64,000 nucleotides of DNA, taken from positions 3,832,501-3,896,500 of the forward strand of contig NC_066595.1 in assembly GCF_905475345.1 (NCBI RefSeq), given 5' to 3'. Position numbers and translations under genes: made by a program. The stretch is from Vespula vulgaris. Lineage: Eukaryota > Arthropoda > Insecta > Hymenoptera > Vespidae. Shown piece after piece: positions 12,901 through 23,021 of this stretch; the stretch's first letter is position 1, and every line of letters begins with the position of its first letter. The notes under the pieces are model-generated. The model was not told the origin of the DNA. It made no database searches and saw only the letters and a list, made by a program, of their open reading frames with translations.

Positions 12901-15447
12901 GCTATCTTGTTATAACAAACCAATTAGGTCTACTACATTACTACTACTATTAAAATGTATACGTTTGTGAGAACATTTTTATGCAACATAGAGATAGAGA
13001 TAGAGATATTAAATCAAAGATAAAATCATTTAGCATAAAGTTAGAAAAACGATGTTTGATCATCATCTCTCGAAATCTTACTACTTCTATACCCACTCCA
13101 AGAGAATCATTAGTAAGAAACATAAGAGATACAATATTACCAGACAGTCTACCTTGAAGCCTTTTCATAAGTCGATCGTAAAGGAAACATTCTATATTAC
13201 ATCCAGCTTGAAAAGATTTTATTTAGAAAATGGCACGACAAATCGAAGATGAATATTACGAAATAGCATTGAATCTTGTGCAGGAATGTGCAAAGGTAAG
13301 TTTCATTGAACAAAACTTAAAACGATAAGAAGACTAAAAAATACTTTTAAAGTATTGATCAATTCATCATCTACAAATCTATGAAACATCCATGTTAATT
13401 ATTGTCACGAATAAACTTATTGACGTTTCGTTTTTTAAAAAGATTCTGAAAGACGCCATTACCGGGTCTAAAAGTATAAATAAAAAGTTAGGTGATTGGG
13501 ATCTCGTAACTGAATATGACAAAAAAATAGAGGATATTATTATTGGTAAATTGAAGAATTTATATCCAAGTCATAAGTAAGTAAATGAATCATTAATAAT
13601 TATCAAGAAATATCATTAACCAATTACCGAGTTATTACAAATTATCCTTCAATCTTGTCTTAGATTTATTGCAGAGGAATCGACCGGACAAAAATTACCT
13701 GAATTAACTAATGATCCTACCTGGATCATTGATCCCATTGATGGTACAGTTAATTTTATACACGGATTCCCTCATACTTGCGTCGTGATTGGATTAGCCA
13801 TTCAAAAGGAAATGGTTTTGGGTATAGTTTACAATCCAATCCATGAACAATTATTTACAGCTCGTAAGGATAAAGGAGCTTTTTTAAATGGAAAACGAAT
13901 TAAAGTATCGGAAATTCAAGGTGAGAAAAATAAATGAAAGAGAGAAAGAGAAAGAAAGAGAGAAAATATTTGAGACAATACGGAGATTTTAAAGAAGAGA
14001 TTTTTAAGAAATAAATTTTATCTTGTCAGACATATCGAAAGCTTTGATCTGCATAGAATCTGGTTTTATGAAGATTGATCATATGAGAGAGAAAACTGTT
14101 GAAAGAATTCAAGCTATTGCACGAGTAGCACAAAGGTAAGATAAATAAACGAATTATAATACACGTACACATCCACAAACGCACGGACACTTGTTTAACA
14201 CACACACGTTTAAATAAATTCATATGAATTTAAAAGGAAAAAAAAAAAAAAAATTACTTAATCTTATCCGACAGATATTGTTGCTTCAAGGGAAAAAAAA
14301 CTGTAGTTAAAATAATTAATTAAAAAATAATAAAAAAATAATTTACCCCTTTTCCAAATGCCCGATCATTTCTACAACGTTGACCTTGCTTGATATTCTG
14401 ATTTATTTTTTTTAAGTATTCGTTCTCTTGGTGTGGCCGCGTTAACACTTTGTTACGTCGCCTTGGGTGTAGTGGAAGGTTATTATATCGAAGGTCCTGG
14501 CATTTCCACGTGGGATATCGCGGCAGCATCCTTGATTATAACTGAAGCAGGTGGTATAGTGGTTGATCGCGTAACAGGTAATCTACGTCTTTTTAAAATT
14601 TTAAGTTTACATAAGACGGTTAGATATTTAATAATGGAAAGTTTTAAAACCAGTACGTTAATTCCTCGAGAAAACTATTGTTTAACAAAATTAATAATAA
14701 TAACAATAGTAGTAGTAATAATAGTAATAATAATAATAATAGTTTAAAATTTTAATACAGGTGAGAAAATCGATATTATGAAACCACGAGCAATCGGTGC
14801 TTGCAACGAGAAGATCGCGAAGGAATTCGTTAGGATAATACGTGAAGCCGATGAAAAAGTGTCCTTGAGAAATAAACAATAATATAAGAATATATCTCGT
14901 TCTATAATTTATGTATTTGTTATGAATCAATTAAACATAACGTAGTGTTTGAATATTTGCTTATTATCGAATATCCTTGTCAATTGTTTTCTTTTTTCAA
15001 AAAAATAAGTTGAAAAAGAGGCGATACTAATAAGTTCGTAAATGACTACCATAAATGTGATCCTTCATTATGTACTATCGTAAATATAATTGTAGATAAT
15101 ATGATTATTCTTTCTTATACGTATGCATTATGATATCTTTGTACATAAGTACGTCGATCAAAAGTAAGATAAAAGTATAAAAATTCCCAAGGCTAAGGAA
15201 AAAAAGAACATCGTTCTAAGAAATACCATTCACATTACTTGAATGACGTGATAGGGAAAATCGCACGCTCACTAAATACTTGGAAAAAGAATGAATGAGA
15301 ATAGTGGAAACTCAGATGTGAACGTGGTCTATTATATTCGAGTGAAGAGATTCTGATATTTTATTATTTCGAGTTAGTTCGAACGAATAACTTTCTAACA
15401 CATTAAAATCAATTGTAAATCAAATTGACGTTGTAAAGAACGTTACT

Positions 15448-15488
<41 letters not shown>

Positions 15489-17692
15489 GATTTACAATAC
15501 GTACATCAGTCGAAAGTAACGCTTTATATTAATTCCACACTTAACTTCTTTCTCTTTTACATATTAACTGCATCTGCTAGCTAGATCAAGCAAGGTTTCT
15601 TCGTTCGTTTAAGGCATCGTCGATCAAGCGAAAGTGTTTGTGGGAGTGTCAATATTAATCAAGTGTTCTAACAGTCGCGAAGCAGAAGCAAAATGACCGA
15701 TATAGACGAATGTTATAATTTAGCGAGTGAATTAGTTCTGTTAGCAGGCGAGGTGAGTGAAAATATTTTTGTTAAATATGTACATATATCATAAAAAACG
15801 AAATAGAAATCACGCTATTAAAGGTCATGGTCGCGCTAATCCTCACTAAAATGTAGAATACATTTATTCAGTTTGAAACGTGTAATATATAAAAACTCCT
15901 TTTACTATCCTTTCTATTATTTATCCAACTTTTAGATAATACAAGATTCTATCAACAAAAAGAAAACTACTCATTGTAAAAGTATTGACTGGGATCTTGT
16001 TACGGAATATGACCATAAGATAGAAGATGAAATGATTAAACGACTGACTAAAAGATTTCCATCACATAAGTATGTTTAAATAATGACTAATAACAATTTA
16101 TATAGAAAGAGATAACACATCTTTAATTTCCAGATTTATTGGAGAAGAAAGTGTAGCAAAGAATGGATTACCAAAATTAACAGACGACCCAACATGGATA
16201 ATAGATCCTATAGATGGCACTACAAATTTTGTACATCAATTTCCACATACATGCATTTCCTTGGCTCTTTTAATAAATAAAAAAGCAGAAATAGGAATCG
16301 TTTATAACCCTGTCATGAAACAATTTTTTTCTGCGAAAAGAAACTGTGGAGCATTCCTTAATGGAAAACCAATACAAACGTCTCATATACAAGGTAAGCA
16401 CAACTACTTGCTATTATTATACTCAAAAACTATTTTCAATGTAAATTAAACAATTTTGCTATAATGTATTATCGCTTATTCTTAATATATTTTTGTAAAA
16501 AAATGTTAAAACTTATCCAATGTTTCTAGATTTATCTGAAGCATTAGTCGCTATGGAACCATGGCTTGCCAAAGATAAAACATATTTAGTCAGTGTATAC
16601 ACTAGAATGCATGCTTTAATTCAAGGGACCCATGGGTAAATACATAATAGAATTAAATATGTAATTTAATATTATATCTTATTAATAATGTCTATTAACA
16701 AATCTTATTAATAATTATTAATTTTTTTCTCATTTGCAGAATACGGTCCTTAGGAACCGCAGCACTTACATTATGTTATGTCGCAATGGGTGCTGTTGAA
16801 GCATATCATATTGAAGGAATAGATGCTTGGGATGTAGCCGCGGGCAAATTAATAATAGAAGAAGCAGGAGGAATTGTGATAAGTACAAATGGTATATCAT
16901 ACATAGAAATTTTTCATTTGTTGAATTATGAAAATATGCTGATATTAATTAGCCTTATTTTTATAGGAGATGAATTGGATTTAATGATTCCAAAAGTTAT
17001 AGCAGCTTGCAATAGATCCATTGCAGAACAACTTGTGGAACTTTTTAAAAAAGCAGATTTAAAATCTATTAACAAAAATTTGTATTAAATATAAATATAA
17101 GTGTATATGTCTAGTTAAAAAATAATGTTTTATATTCTATGAATTGTATTATATATTTATTTGTCAATAAATAAGACTTATTTTGTATTTCCTATTTTAT
17201 TAAATATTTTTAATAGCTAATTATAACAGTCATTCGAATAGCATCAGTAGTATTCATTCGAATACATCACCAGTATTTATTCCATCAATATATGAATGTA
17301 ATTATTATATTTTTTTGTAACATATAATCAAGAAGAAACAATAAAACATAAAAAAGAAACATTGAATATGTTATACAAGCCGTAATATTTTATAAAAAAT
17401 GATAAGAATTAAATACCTGAGGACCCATGTTGGGTGGCATTTGCTGTGGATGAGGTGGATAATTCTGTTGTTGCGATGGTGGTTGTTGTGGAGGTTGTGA
17501 CATAGGAGGTCCACCCGGTGGCATTGGTGGCCCACCTTGATATCCTTGCGTCGGACTGTGTGGATGATGTTGTGGTGGGCCCATGGGACTGCCTTGAGGA
17601 TTCGACGGAGATGGAGCTTGCTGTGGAGGACCCATTGGGCTTGGAGCTTGCGGCGGTGGCATAGGAGATGATTGAGGCGATGGACTCGCCAT
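964..17692 (-). CDS. brm: brahma, SWI/SNF (BAP/PBAP) chromatin-remodelling ATPase
   Basis: Seventeen coding exons: 17692-17417, 6999-6134, 6051-5978, 5902-5659, 5568-5430, 5339-5178, 5082-4741, 4658-4445, 4367-4177, 4096-3939, 3848-3428, 3348-3182, 3104-2913, 2829-2499, 2392-1529, 1352-1178, 1109-964, giving 1653 aa, close to fly Brm. Domain order: Pro-rich start (MASPSPQSSPMPPPQAPSP, as in fly), a long Gly/Pro/Gln/Met repeat region, QLQ (about 371-405), HSA (about 575-645), BRK (about 715-750), SNF2 ATPase with DEMGLGKT (about 855-862) and DEGH (957-960), helicase C, bromodomain (about 1480-1585) and an acidic tail. It hydrolyses ATP to move nucleosomes as the motor of the nuclear BAP/PBAP complexes. 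The first intron is 10.4 kb and hosts four antisense genes. An in-frame ATG ten codons upstream (17722) is possible, but the fly-like start at 17692 is preferred. Confidence 0.97.
7000..8622. other. 3' part of brm intron 1, upstream of IMPase copy A
   Basis: Non-coding. It holds a GGT microsatellite and, just before copy A, a moderately GC-richer stretch (about 8450-8600) that is likely the copy A promoter. Open frames here (for example 7614-7937 minus) show no family resemblance. Confidence 0.6.
8402..8444. repeat. (GGT)n microsatellite
   Basis: About 14 uninterrupted GGT units on the plus strand, about 180 bp upstream of the copy A start codon. G-rich on one strand and transcribed as part of the brm intron as ACC repeats. 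Confidence 0.95.
8623..10419 (+). CDS. IMPA1-like: inositol monophosphatase family protein, array copy A
   Basis: Exons 8623-8691, 9244-9380, 9530-9792, 9916-10173, 10283-10419 give 287 aa. The family dephosphorylates myo-inositol monophosphates (Mg2+-dependent, lithium-sensitive in characterised members) in the cytosol to regenerate inositol. Visible motifs: DWDLVTEYD, FIGEE (E73, equivalent to human Glu70), WIIDPIDGTTNF (D94 and D97) and PWDVAAG, so all the metal ligands are present. It is the first of four tandem copies inside brm intron 1, on the opposite strand. Exon 4 (258 nt) equals exons 4 plus 5 of copies B-D (106 + 152 nt), so one intron is exactly absent. The position matching human Glu213 is not Glu (YHSDNLMPWD), so the preferred substrate may not be inositol phosphate. 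An AATAAA lies at 10793. Confidence 0.92.
8957..8990. repeat. (CTT)n microsatellite
   Basis: A run of about 11 CTT units in intron 1 of IMPase copy A. Confidence 0.95.
10420..11013. other. spacer between IMPase copies A and B
   Basis: AT-rich; contains the copy A polyadenylation hexamer AATAAA (10793) and presumably the copy B promoter. No ORF of interest. Confidence 0.6.
11014..12467 (+). CDS. IMPA1-like: inositol monophosphatase family protein, array copy B (possible mitochondrial presequence)
   Basis: Exons 11014-11211 (family-like start at 11143), 11280-11413, 11479-11738, 11879-11984, 12073-12224, 12340-12467. The protein is 282 aa from 11143 or 325 aa from 11014. The longer start directly follows an in-frame TAA (11011). 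Its 43 extra residues are rich in Arg, Lys and Ser and contain no Asp or Glu, typical of a mitochondrial presequence. Catalytic motifs are present: AEEA, LIDPIDGTVNF, PWDVAAG, EAGG. This is the most divergent copy: GKDLVTNFD replaces DWDLVTEYD, and CQTIRNVG replaces the usual HGIRSVG. The full frame and clean splice sites argue against a pseudogene. Which start is used cannot be told from DNA. Confidence 0.9.
12468..13229. other. spacer between IMPase copies B and C
   Basis: Non-coding apart from UTRs. It carries a tandem E-box pair (12631-12655). A short open frame at 13052-13252 is out of frame with copy C and is not supported. Confidence 0.6.
12631..12656. promoter_or_regulatory. tandem CACGTG E-box pair
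   Basis: TTCCACGTGA occurs at 12631-12640 and again at 12646-12655, a 15 bp period. The second copy extends to CACGTGAC, the core of bHLH-zip (Mitf/TFEB, USF, Myc/Max) sites. It lies about 160 bp past the copy B stop and about 575 bp before copy C. Function is inferred only. Confidence 0.4.
13230..14882 (+). CDS. IMPA1-like: inositol monophosphatase family protein, array copy C
   Basis: Exons 13230-13295, 13443-13576, 13664-13920, 14030-14135, 14417-14577, 14761-14882 give 281 aa. Motifs: DWDLVTEYDKK, FIAEES, WIIDPIDGTVNF and STWDIAAAS, so the metal ligands Glu, Asp, Asp and Asp remain. Exon 5 is 161 nt against 152 nt in copies B and D, adding three residues (GPGIST region) just before the second Asp motif. 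The usual Gly after WDxAA is Ala. HGIR is replaced by QSIR. Introns lie at the same places as in copies B and D. Probably an active phosphatase with an altered pocket. The start was chosen at the only ATG giving the family N-terminus. Confidence 0.91.
14883..15692. other. spacer between IMPase copies C and D
   Basis: AT-rich, with a TG/TA microsatellite at 15449-15485. It should contain the copy C 3' UTR and the copy D promoter. No gene seen. Confidence 0.6.
15449..15485. repeat. (TG)n(TA)n microsatellite
   Basis: Five TG units run into about 13 TA units upstream of IMPase copy D. Confidence 0.95.
15693..17088 (+). CDS. IMPA1-like: inositol monophosphatase family protein, array copy D (most canonical)
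   Basis: Exons 15693-15752, 15936-16069, 16134-16393, 16530-16635, 16740-16891, 16967-17088 give 277 aa, the length of human IMPA1. Motifs: DWDLVTEYDHK, FIGEES, WIIDPIDGTTNFVH, THGIRSLGTAALTLCYVA, AWDVAAG and EEAGG. This copy keeps the HGIR segment and looks closest to vertebrate IMPA1, so it is the best candidate for the ancestral inositol-1-phosphatase. It ends only 328 bp from brm coding exon 1 on the other strand. A polyadenylation hexamer AATAAA is at 17166. Confidence 0.93.
17166..17171 (+). terminator. polyadenylation signal AATAAA of IMPase copy D
   Basis: Canonical hexamer 78 bp after the stop codon of copy D, ahead of a T-rich stretch. Confidence 0.6.
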
Positions 17693-18869
17693 ATTGCTAC
17701 AGTCAGACTCCAGCTTACTCAATAATTATATCCTATACAAATATTATGTTAAGTGTTAGTTTAAATTATATATTTAAATTATACTTTGTTTGAAATGATA
17801 AAATATCAGTTTCCACTTCACTGATCTATTGCCTTGCTCCAACGATAACAATTCCCAAAAAATAAATTTCTGCTTAAATTTGATACTTAAATATATTCAA
17901 TGATAATTATTTTACATTCTATTTGCATTACGCGCGTTACTAATTATCACTACACTTCCTTGCCAGAGAAATATCTAACAAGCTACTATAAAAAAAACTG
18001 TTAATACCAACACAACAAACCTACATACAATAATTTATTTATATTCTCCAATAATCATAAAAAACAAACATAACCAATAAAACCGCTTAGAAGTCGTATA
18101 AATGGTAAATAAATCGACAGAGTATTGAAATTAAAATATTCCTTTCGTTCGTCGAAATTTCGTCGAACCTTTTGCAAGCTTATAATTACATGTTAAATTT
18201 AACGTACCGTCTGTAAGACCAGCTTAAAATGACGAGAAAAAACACAATAAACTCCTATGATCCTAGAAGGAATCTTCCCAGTTTTTCTACGGGTAATTAT
18301 CTAAAAAAATTACACTGTATCCAGATACACTGATGAATGCAAGCAACCGGCCATCTTGATTTCAAGCTTCCGCAAGGCTAGTCATTGAGTCATAATGTCG
18401 CCCATTTCTTCAGGTTATTCGACTTTGTAAACTTTTTTAGACTCTTGTCTAATATTCCTACCTTTCCCAAAATGATCTTTTAAGAAACGGCGTTAACGAT
18501 GTAAAATAAAATATCGATGAAATTGTCACAAATTGATTTTTACTAACGTAAAAAATGTTCGCGTGACAACGATCGTTTCGTGATAGAACGACCGTAGAGT
18601 AATGGTCACTCGACATGATAGATTTAATTATAATCGAATCGCGAAGATAATTACATATTCCGTTGTATAAAAGGAACAAAAAATTGAACAACGATAAAAT
18701 AATTATTTAAGATCAATTTGTAATTGTTCGATCGATATAAATATTTTCAATCAAATTTAACGCGTATCTCTGTGGGTACAAAGAGCTCCTGCCACACACA
18801 CACACGCGCGCGCGTGCTTCGATTCTTCGACTGTGTTTAACCATTTCAAGTTGCAGAGCCTCTGTAAAA
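17693..18869. promoter_or_regulatory. divergent brm / NDUFB8 5' region
   Basis: Space between the two start codons. It should contain the brm 5' UTR and promoter and the NDUFB8 promoter. A GGCCATCTTGA element at 18349-18359 resembles a YY1/Pho-type GCCAT site. A CA/CG alternating tract lies at about 18796-18814. Exact transcription starts cannot be set. Confidence 0.45.
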
Positions 18870-19779
18870 ATGGCTCTCGTTAAAAAATGTATGACGTTAA
18901 GAACTATATTATTATCGAGAAATAATGTAAAATTACATATAAAAGTTAACTATAGCCATGACAGTGAGTACTGTAATGTTGATCTTAATTCATTCTTGCT
19001 TAACATTTTAATAGGTTATTATTTTATTACATAAGTTTTTATTTATCTAATAACTTATTCCCATTATTTTTATATTTTATACCGATATTATGAATAATAT
19101 AAAAATGTCATCACATTGTGTATTACGCTTTTTTAAATTAATGTTATCCTTTTTGTATTTATTTTATCTTTCCCTTAAGTAAAGCCATATCTCTACAAGT
19201 GGAGAGCCAAAAAAGAAGTACCAAAAACACCGGAAGAAATTGAGGCGGCAGCTAAAAAATATAACTTACATCCACGAGAATATAAAACTTATGATGACGA
19301 TGGATTTGGATTTGGTGATTATCCAAAACTTCCATATATAGGTAATGAAGCTAAAGATCCTTATTATCCCTGGGATTTTCCTGCATTAAAGAGAAATTTT
19401 AATGAAGCGGTAATTATTAAAATAAAATTGAAAATTCCAAATTTCATAGATTTCTATATTAGTACCATGTTTCTTAGATACATATTGAAGCAGATCAAAT
19501 AGGAGAAGATCGTTATGCTGCTGGAGTTCGAACTCCAATTTCAGGTGCAGGAACAGTCGCAATGTTTCTTAGTGTGGTAACAGTTTTAGGAAGTCTTTTT
19601 TGGGTTTTTAGATATTATCCTTGGTTCCAACCTGTTGTAAGTTCTTGGATAATATAAAAGTGATATATTATTCTATATCTCTAACATTATTTATAAATAT
19701 ATTTATGATTTTTTTTTAGATGCAAAAGCAATACCCTAAACCTGGTGTAACACATTATACCTTCGAATCACTACGTTAA
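18870..19779 (+). CDS. NDUFB8: NADH dehydrogenase [ubiquinone] 1 beta subcomplex subunit 8
   Basis: Exons 18870-18963, 19180-19409, 19478-19636, 19720-19779 give 180 aa. It is an accessory subunit of mitochondrial complex I (fly ND-ASHI), in the membrane arm. The N-terminus is basic and lacks acidic residues for about 30 residues, fitting a mitochondrial targeting signal. The family segments YLYKWRAKKEVPKTPEEIEA, FGFGDYPKLP, YPWDFP and GEDRYAAGVRTP follow, then one membrane helix (about residues 135-155) and the short YPKPGVTHYTFESLR tail. It is divergent from brm, with about 1.2 kb between the two starts, and lies 357 bp ahead of THOC5 on the same strand. Confidence 0.95.
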
Positions 19780-20136
19780 TTATAAAATATGAAATGTTAC
19801 AATACTTTGTAGATGTCATAAATGATGTATGTACAAAAAATATATTTATGAAATTCATCATTTATATTCATATTTATTAATATTTAGTGAAAATTATTTT
19901 TGTTATGTAAAAAGTGCAGAATTTTATCAATGATTTGCACAGAATAAGTTGCATATAGTTTTATCATCGGCCATAGTTCGTCAATGACATTTAGCGCCCT
20001 CACTGACTAACTCTCAGAACTTGTATGTAATGTTTGGGCGGTCATTGATGAAATTTGTCGTTAATTATACGATTGTTATTTGTGATACTTTACAAGAATT
20101 ATTTTAAGAATAAAGTGATGTTGTATAAGTTATAAA
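19780..20136. promoter_or_regulatory. NDUFB8-THOC5 spacer with CTCF-like site
   Basis: The 357 bp spacer should hold the NDUFB8 3' UTR and THOC5 promoter. AGCGCCCTCACTG at 19993-20005 resembles the reverse complement of the CTCF core, about 135 bp before the THOC5 ATG. Inferred from consensus only. Confidence 0.35.
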
Positions 20137-22919
20137 ATGGGTAAAGAAAATGATACAGATAACTCAAAAAAAAGGAGAAAATCTATTAGTACTAGTACTA
20201 TAACATGGTTGAAAGATGGAGATATGTATAAGGTTAATTTGTATCTTATTTATCAAAAACAATATTTAAAAAGCAAAGTTTTAATATAAAATTTTATTGT
20301 GTAGACGATAATTACTAATGAAGAAAAAGAAGCCTTGGATAGATCACCTGAAAGTGATTCGCAATGCTTCTTAACCACTTGTGAAAATATTCGTAAAGCT
20401 ATGAGTAAAATAGCGAAATTAAAAGCTAGCAGTGATCCAAACGTATATATATTAATTTGTTACAAAATTTCTTTTTCTAAATATTATTAATTCATATGTA
20501 ATCTATCGTATATATATAAATGATATTTCAGGCTGAGGACGAAGTACATGAATTACAAATCCAAACATCATTAGCATTTATCGAATTAAAAAAACTTAAT
20601 AGAATGGAGAAGTTTCGTACTAAATTTGCCAGAGATTCTTTAGTCACAGCAAAAAGTAGTGTAGATAGCAAGCATTTACATTTACAGAATTTATTATATG
20701 AAGTCATGCACTTAAAAAAAGAAGTTATCAAATGTCTCCAATTTAAGTATGTTTTTATATTCTTTATAATGATTTTGATACATATATAAAAAAAATAGAT
20801 AAAAATAAAAAAAAATAAAAAAAAATAAAAACATATTTTTGCTTTCAGATCTAAGGATGAATTGATACAACTTGTATCAGAAGAAGAATTTTATAAAGAA
20901 GCTCCTGAAAGCATTTGTAGACCTGTATGTAAAAAAAAAAAAAAAAAAAAAATTATATTGTAAACATTTAATATTAGTTTTGTTTCTTTTTAATTAATAA
21001 TTATTATATTCATCTCAGGAAATAACAAAAATAAATCCACATCAATTAAGATTAGCTCGTCTTGAATGGGAATTGACTCAACGAAAACAACTAGCTGCTT
21101 TATGTGACGAATTAACAGAAAGCAAAAAAGCAGTTACAGTTGATATGGAATCCAAACAAACTAGATTGGACAACCTTGCACCACAACTTCTAACCATACT
21201 AGAAGTAACTTTTTTATATTCTAATATACTTAATTCCATTCTATTATTTATGTATTTATAAATATGTTTACACAGGCAAGTAAACCATTGCAAGAAAGTC
21301 TTGGTCTTCCATTAGATAAAGTTAGACAAGAACATCAAAAAGCAGCTTTACTTGCATCACCATTGTATGTACTTTATGCAAAAGCAACAGCATATCGAGA
21401 TGCATATGGTATGTTTAGTATTATATATTCATAATTTATTTTTCCAATATTAATAAATTATTTTGTAGATAATACATTAATCATAAAAGTGGAAGGAGAC
21501 GAAGACGAAGCAAAACGTACAAATAATCAAGATGGATTGCAAGAATCTGATTCAGATCCTGAAACTCAATTAGAAAATATTGTAGAAGAGACACCTGTAC
21601 ATAAAAAAAGACATCACAGATTATCTAGAGAAGCTAGACAAGAAGAAAAAAGATTAAAACTATTGCAGAGGCATCCTTTAAATGTAACACTCGTCATTTC
21701 GTTGAAAAGTGAGTTATTTCATAAAATATTATATATAATTTAGAAGATATAAAAATGAATGCTCTTTTTCAGATGAGACCAAATTAACATTACAATTCTT
21801 TTACATGATACATCTAAAAGTTGTTACAGTAGAATCTAAACTTGAAACAGATGTTTCTGGAGGAATTAGTGCTGGGTAATTACAACTTTATAATACTACT
21901 TACATATAATTGTGTATCTATATTGATAAAATTTTTTTTTTACAACAGAGATATGCTTGTATCAGAATCAGTTCTTCGTGAATTATATCCTAATGATTTA
22001 GGTATAGAAAGCCCAAATCCAGCCAATCATTACCAATTAGCACGCCACAATTTAGGACTATTTTCAACATTAGGATTAGGTATTCCTTACAGATGGGCTC
22101 AAAGAATGGCTGGGTTGCACTTTATTTCAGCTAATCCACATGATCAAAAAGTAAATAGCTTTTATTAAATACTTCATATTAAATAAGGATTTAGCAATTT
22201 TTTCACATAGTATTTAATTTACAGCTTACTGTTCAAGAATCAACACAAGATAGTGTTGTAAGTGTTCTGAAAGAAATAAAAAGACGGGTAAAAGCACGAT
22301 TAGAATTATGTAGAGAAATTCGTCGATTGGAATCAGGGAATTTACCTATATTTGTAAATACCATTGATCCTCTGCCTCAAAAAATCACTACAATATTGCA
22401 TAAATTTACTACAATGACATGGAAAAATTACGCAAATTATGCAAACGTACCCATATGTCGAGAAGGATTGGTATCAGCTGTTGATATATTTTATGAAGCT
22501 GTATTACGTCGTGGAAGCAGTACAGTCTTTTTTTAAATAAATTGATTTAACTTAATAATAAAAAAAAAATATATTAGATATTAAATATGAAATTTTTTCT
22601 AGGTGAACTCATTGCTAGAATTGCTATAAAACCAGATTATCCAAAGGTAGCTGCATTGTTCAGTATAAGCATAAGTCCTATGGTCCCTGCATCTGCAGAT
22701 ATTTTAAGAGACATTGAACGTGAAGTAAACGTTATGTGGACAAAACCACCCACCATATCAGCACAATTACAACGTTTAAGAGCGTGTTTCGATATATATT
22801 TAGAAACAGAAAGCATGGCACCTAAAGAAAAAATATTTTTTCATCCTGTCAAAGGTCGTACCCGTGCAAGACCTTATAAATATTTGACCTTAGGAGGAGG
22901 AATATTTACTCATCGTTAA
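20137..22919 (+). CDS. THOC5: THO complex subunit 5
   Basis: Eleven exons: 20137-20232, 20305-20442, 20532-20746, 20849-20924, 21019-21204, 21276-21408, 21469-21708, 21773-21875, 21949-22150, 22225-22519, 22603-22919; 666 aa, near the vertebrate length (683). THOC5 is part of the nuclear THO/TREX complex that couples transcription to mRNA export. Recognisable parts: an N-terminal coiled coil with SKDELIQLVSEEEFYKEAP, the segment HQLRLARLEWELTQRKQLA, an acidic linker (encoded 21490-21600), then the conserved C-terminal half with ANHYQLARHNLGLF. The end ..YKYLTLGGGIFTHR is also typical. Its stop lies 102 bp from the stop of DRC2 on the other strand. Confidence 0.95.
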
Positions 22920-23021
22920 TCATTGTAATATAAAATATTTTTCCATTACTTTGTTCCATAAATATTGATATACAAAAAAAAAATTTTATCAAAACACTGA
23001 GTTATATTTTTTGTATATTAC

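Noticed and set aside
13052..13252. Upstream open frame as an N-terminal extension of IMPase copy C
   Set aside because: It is in a different frame from the copy C ATG at 13230, so it cannot be a presequence, unlike in copy B.
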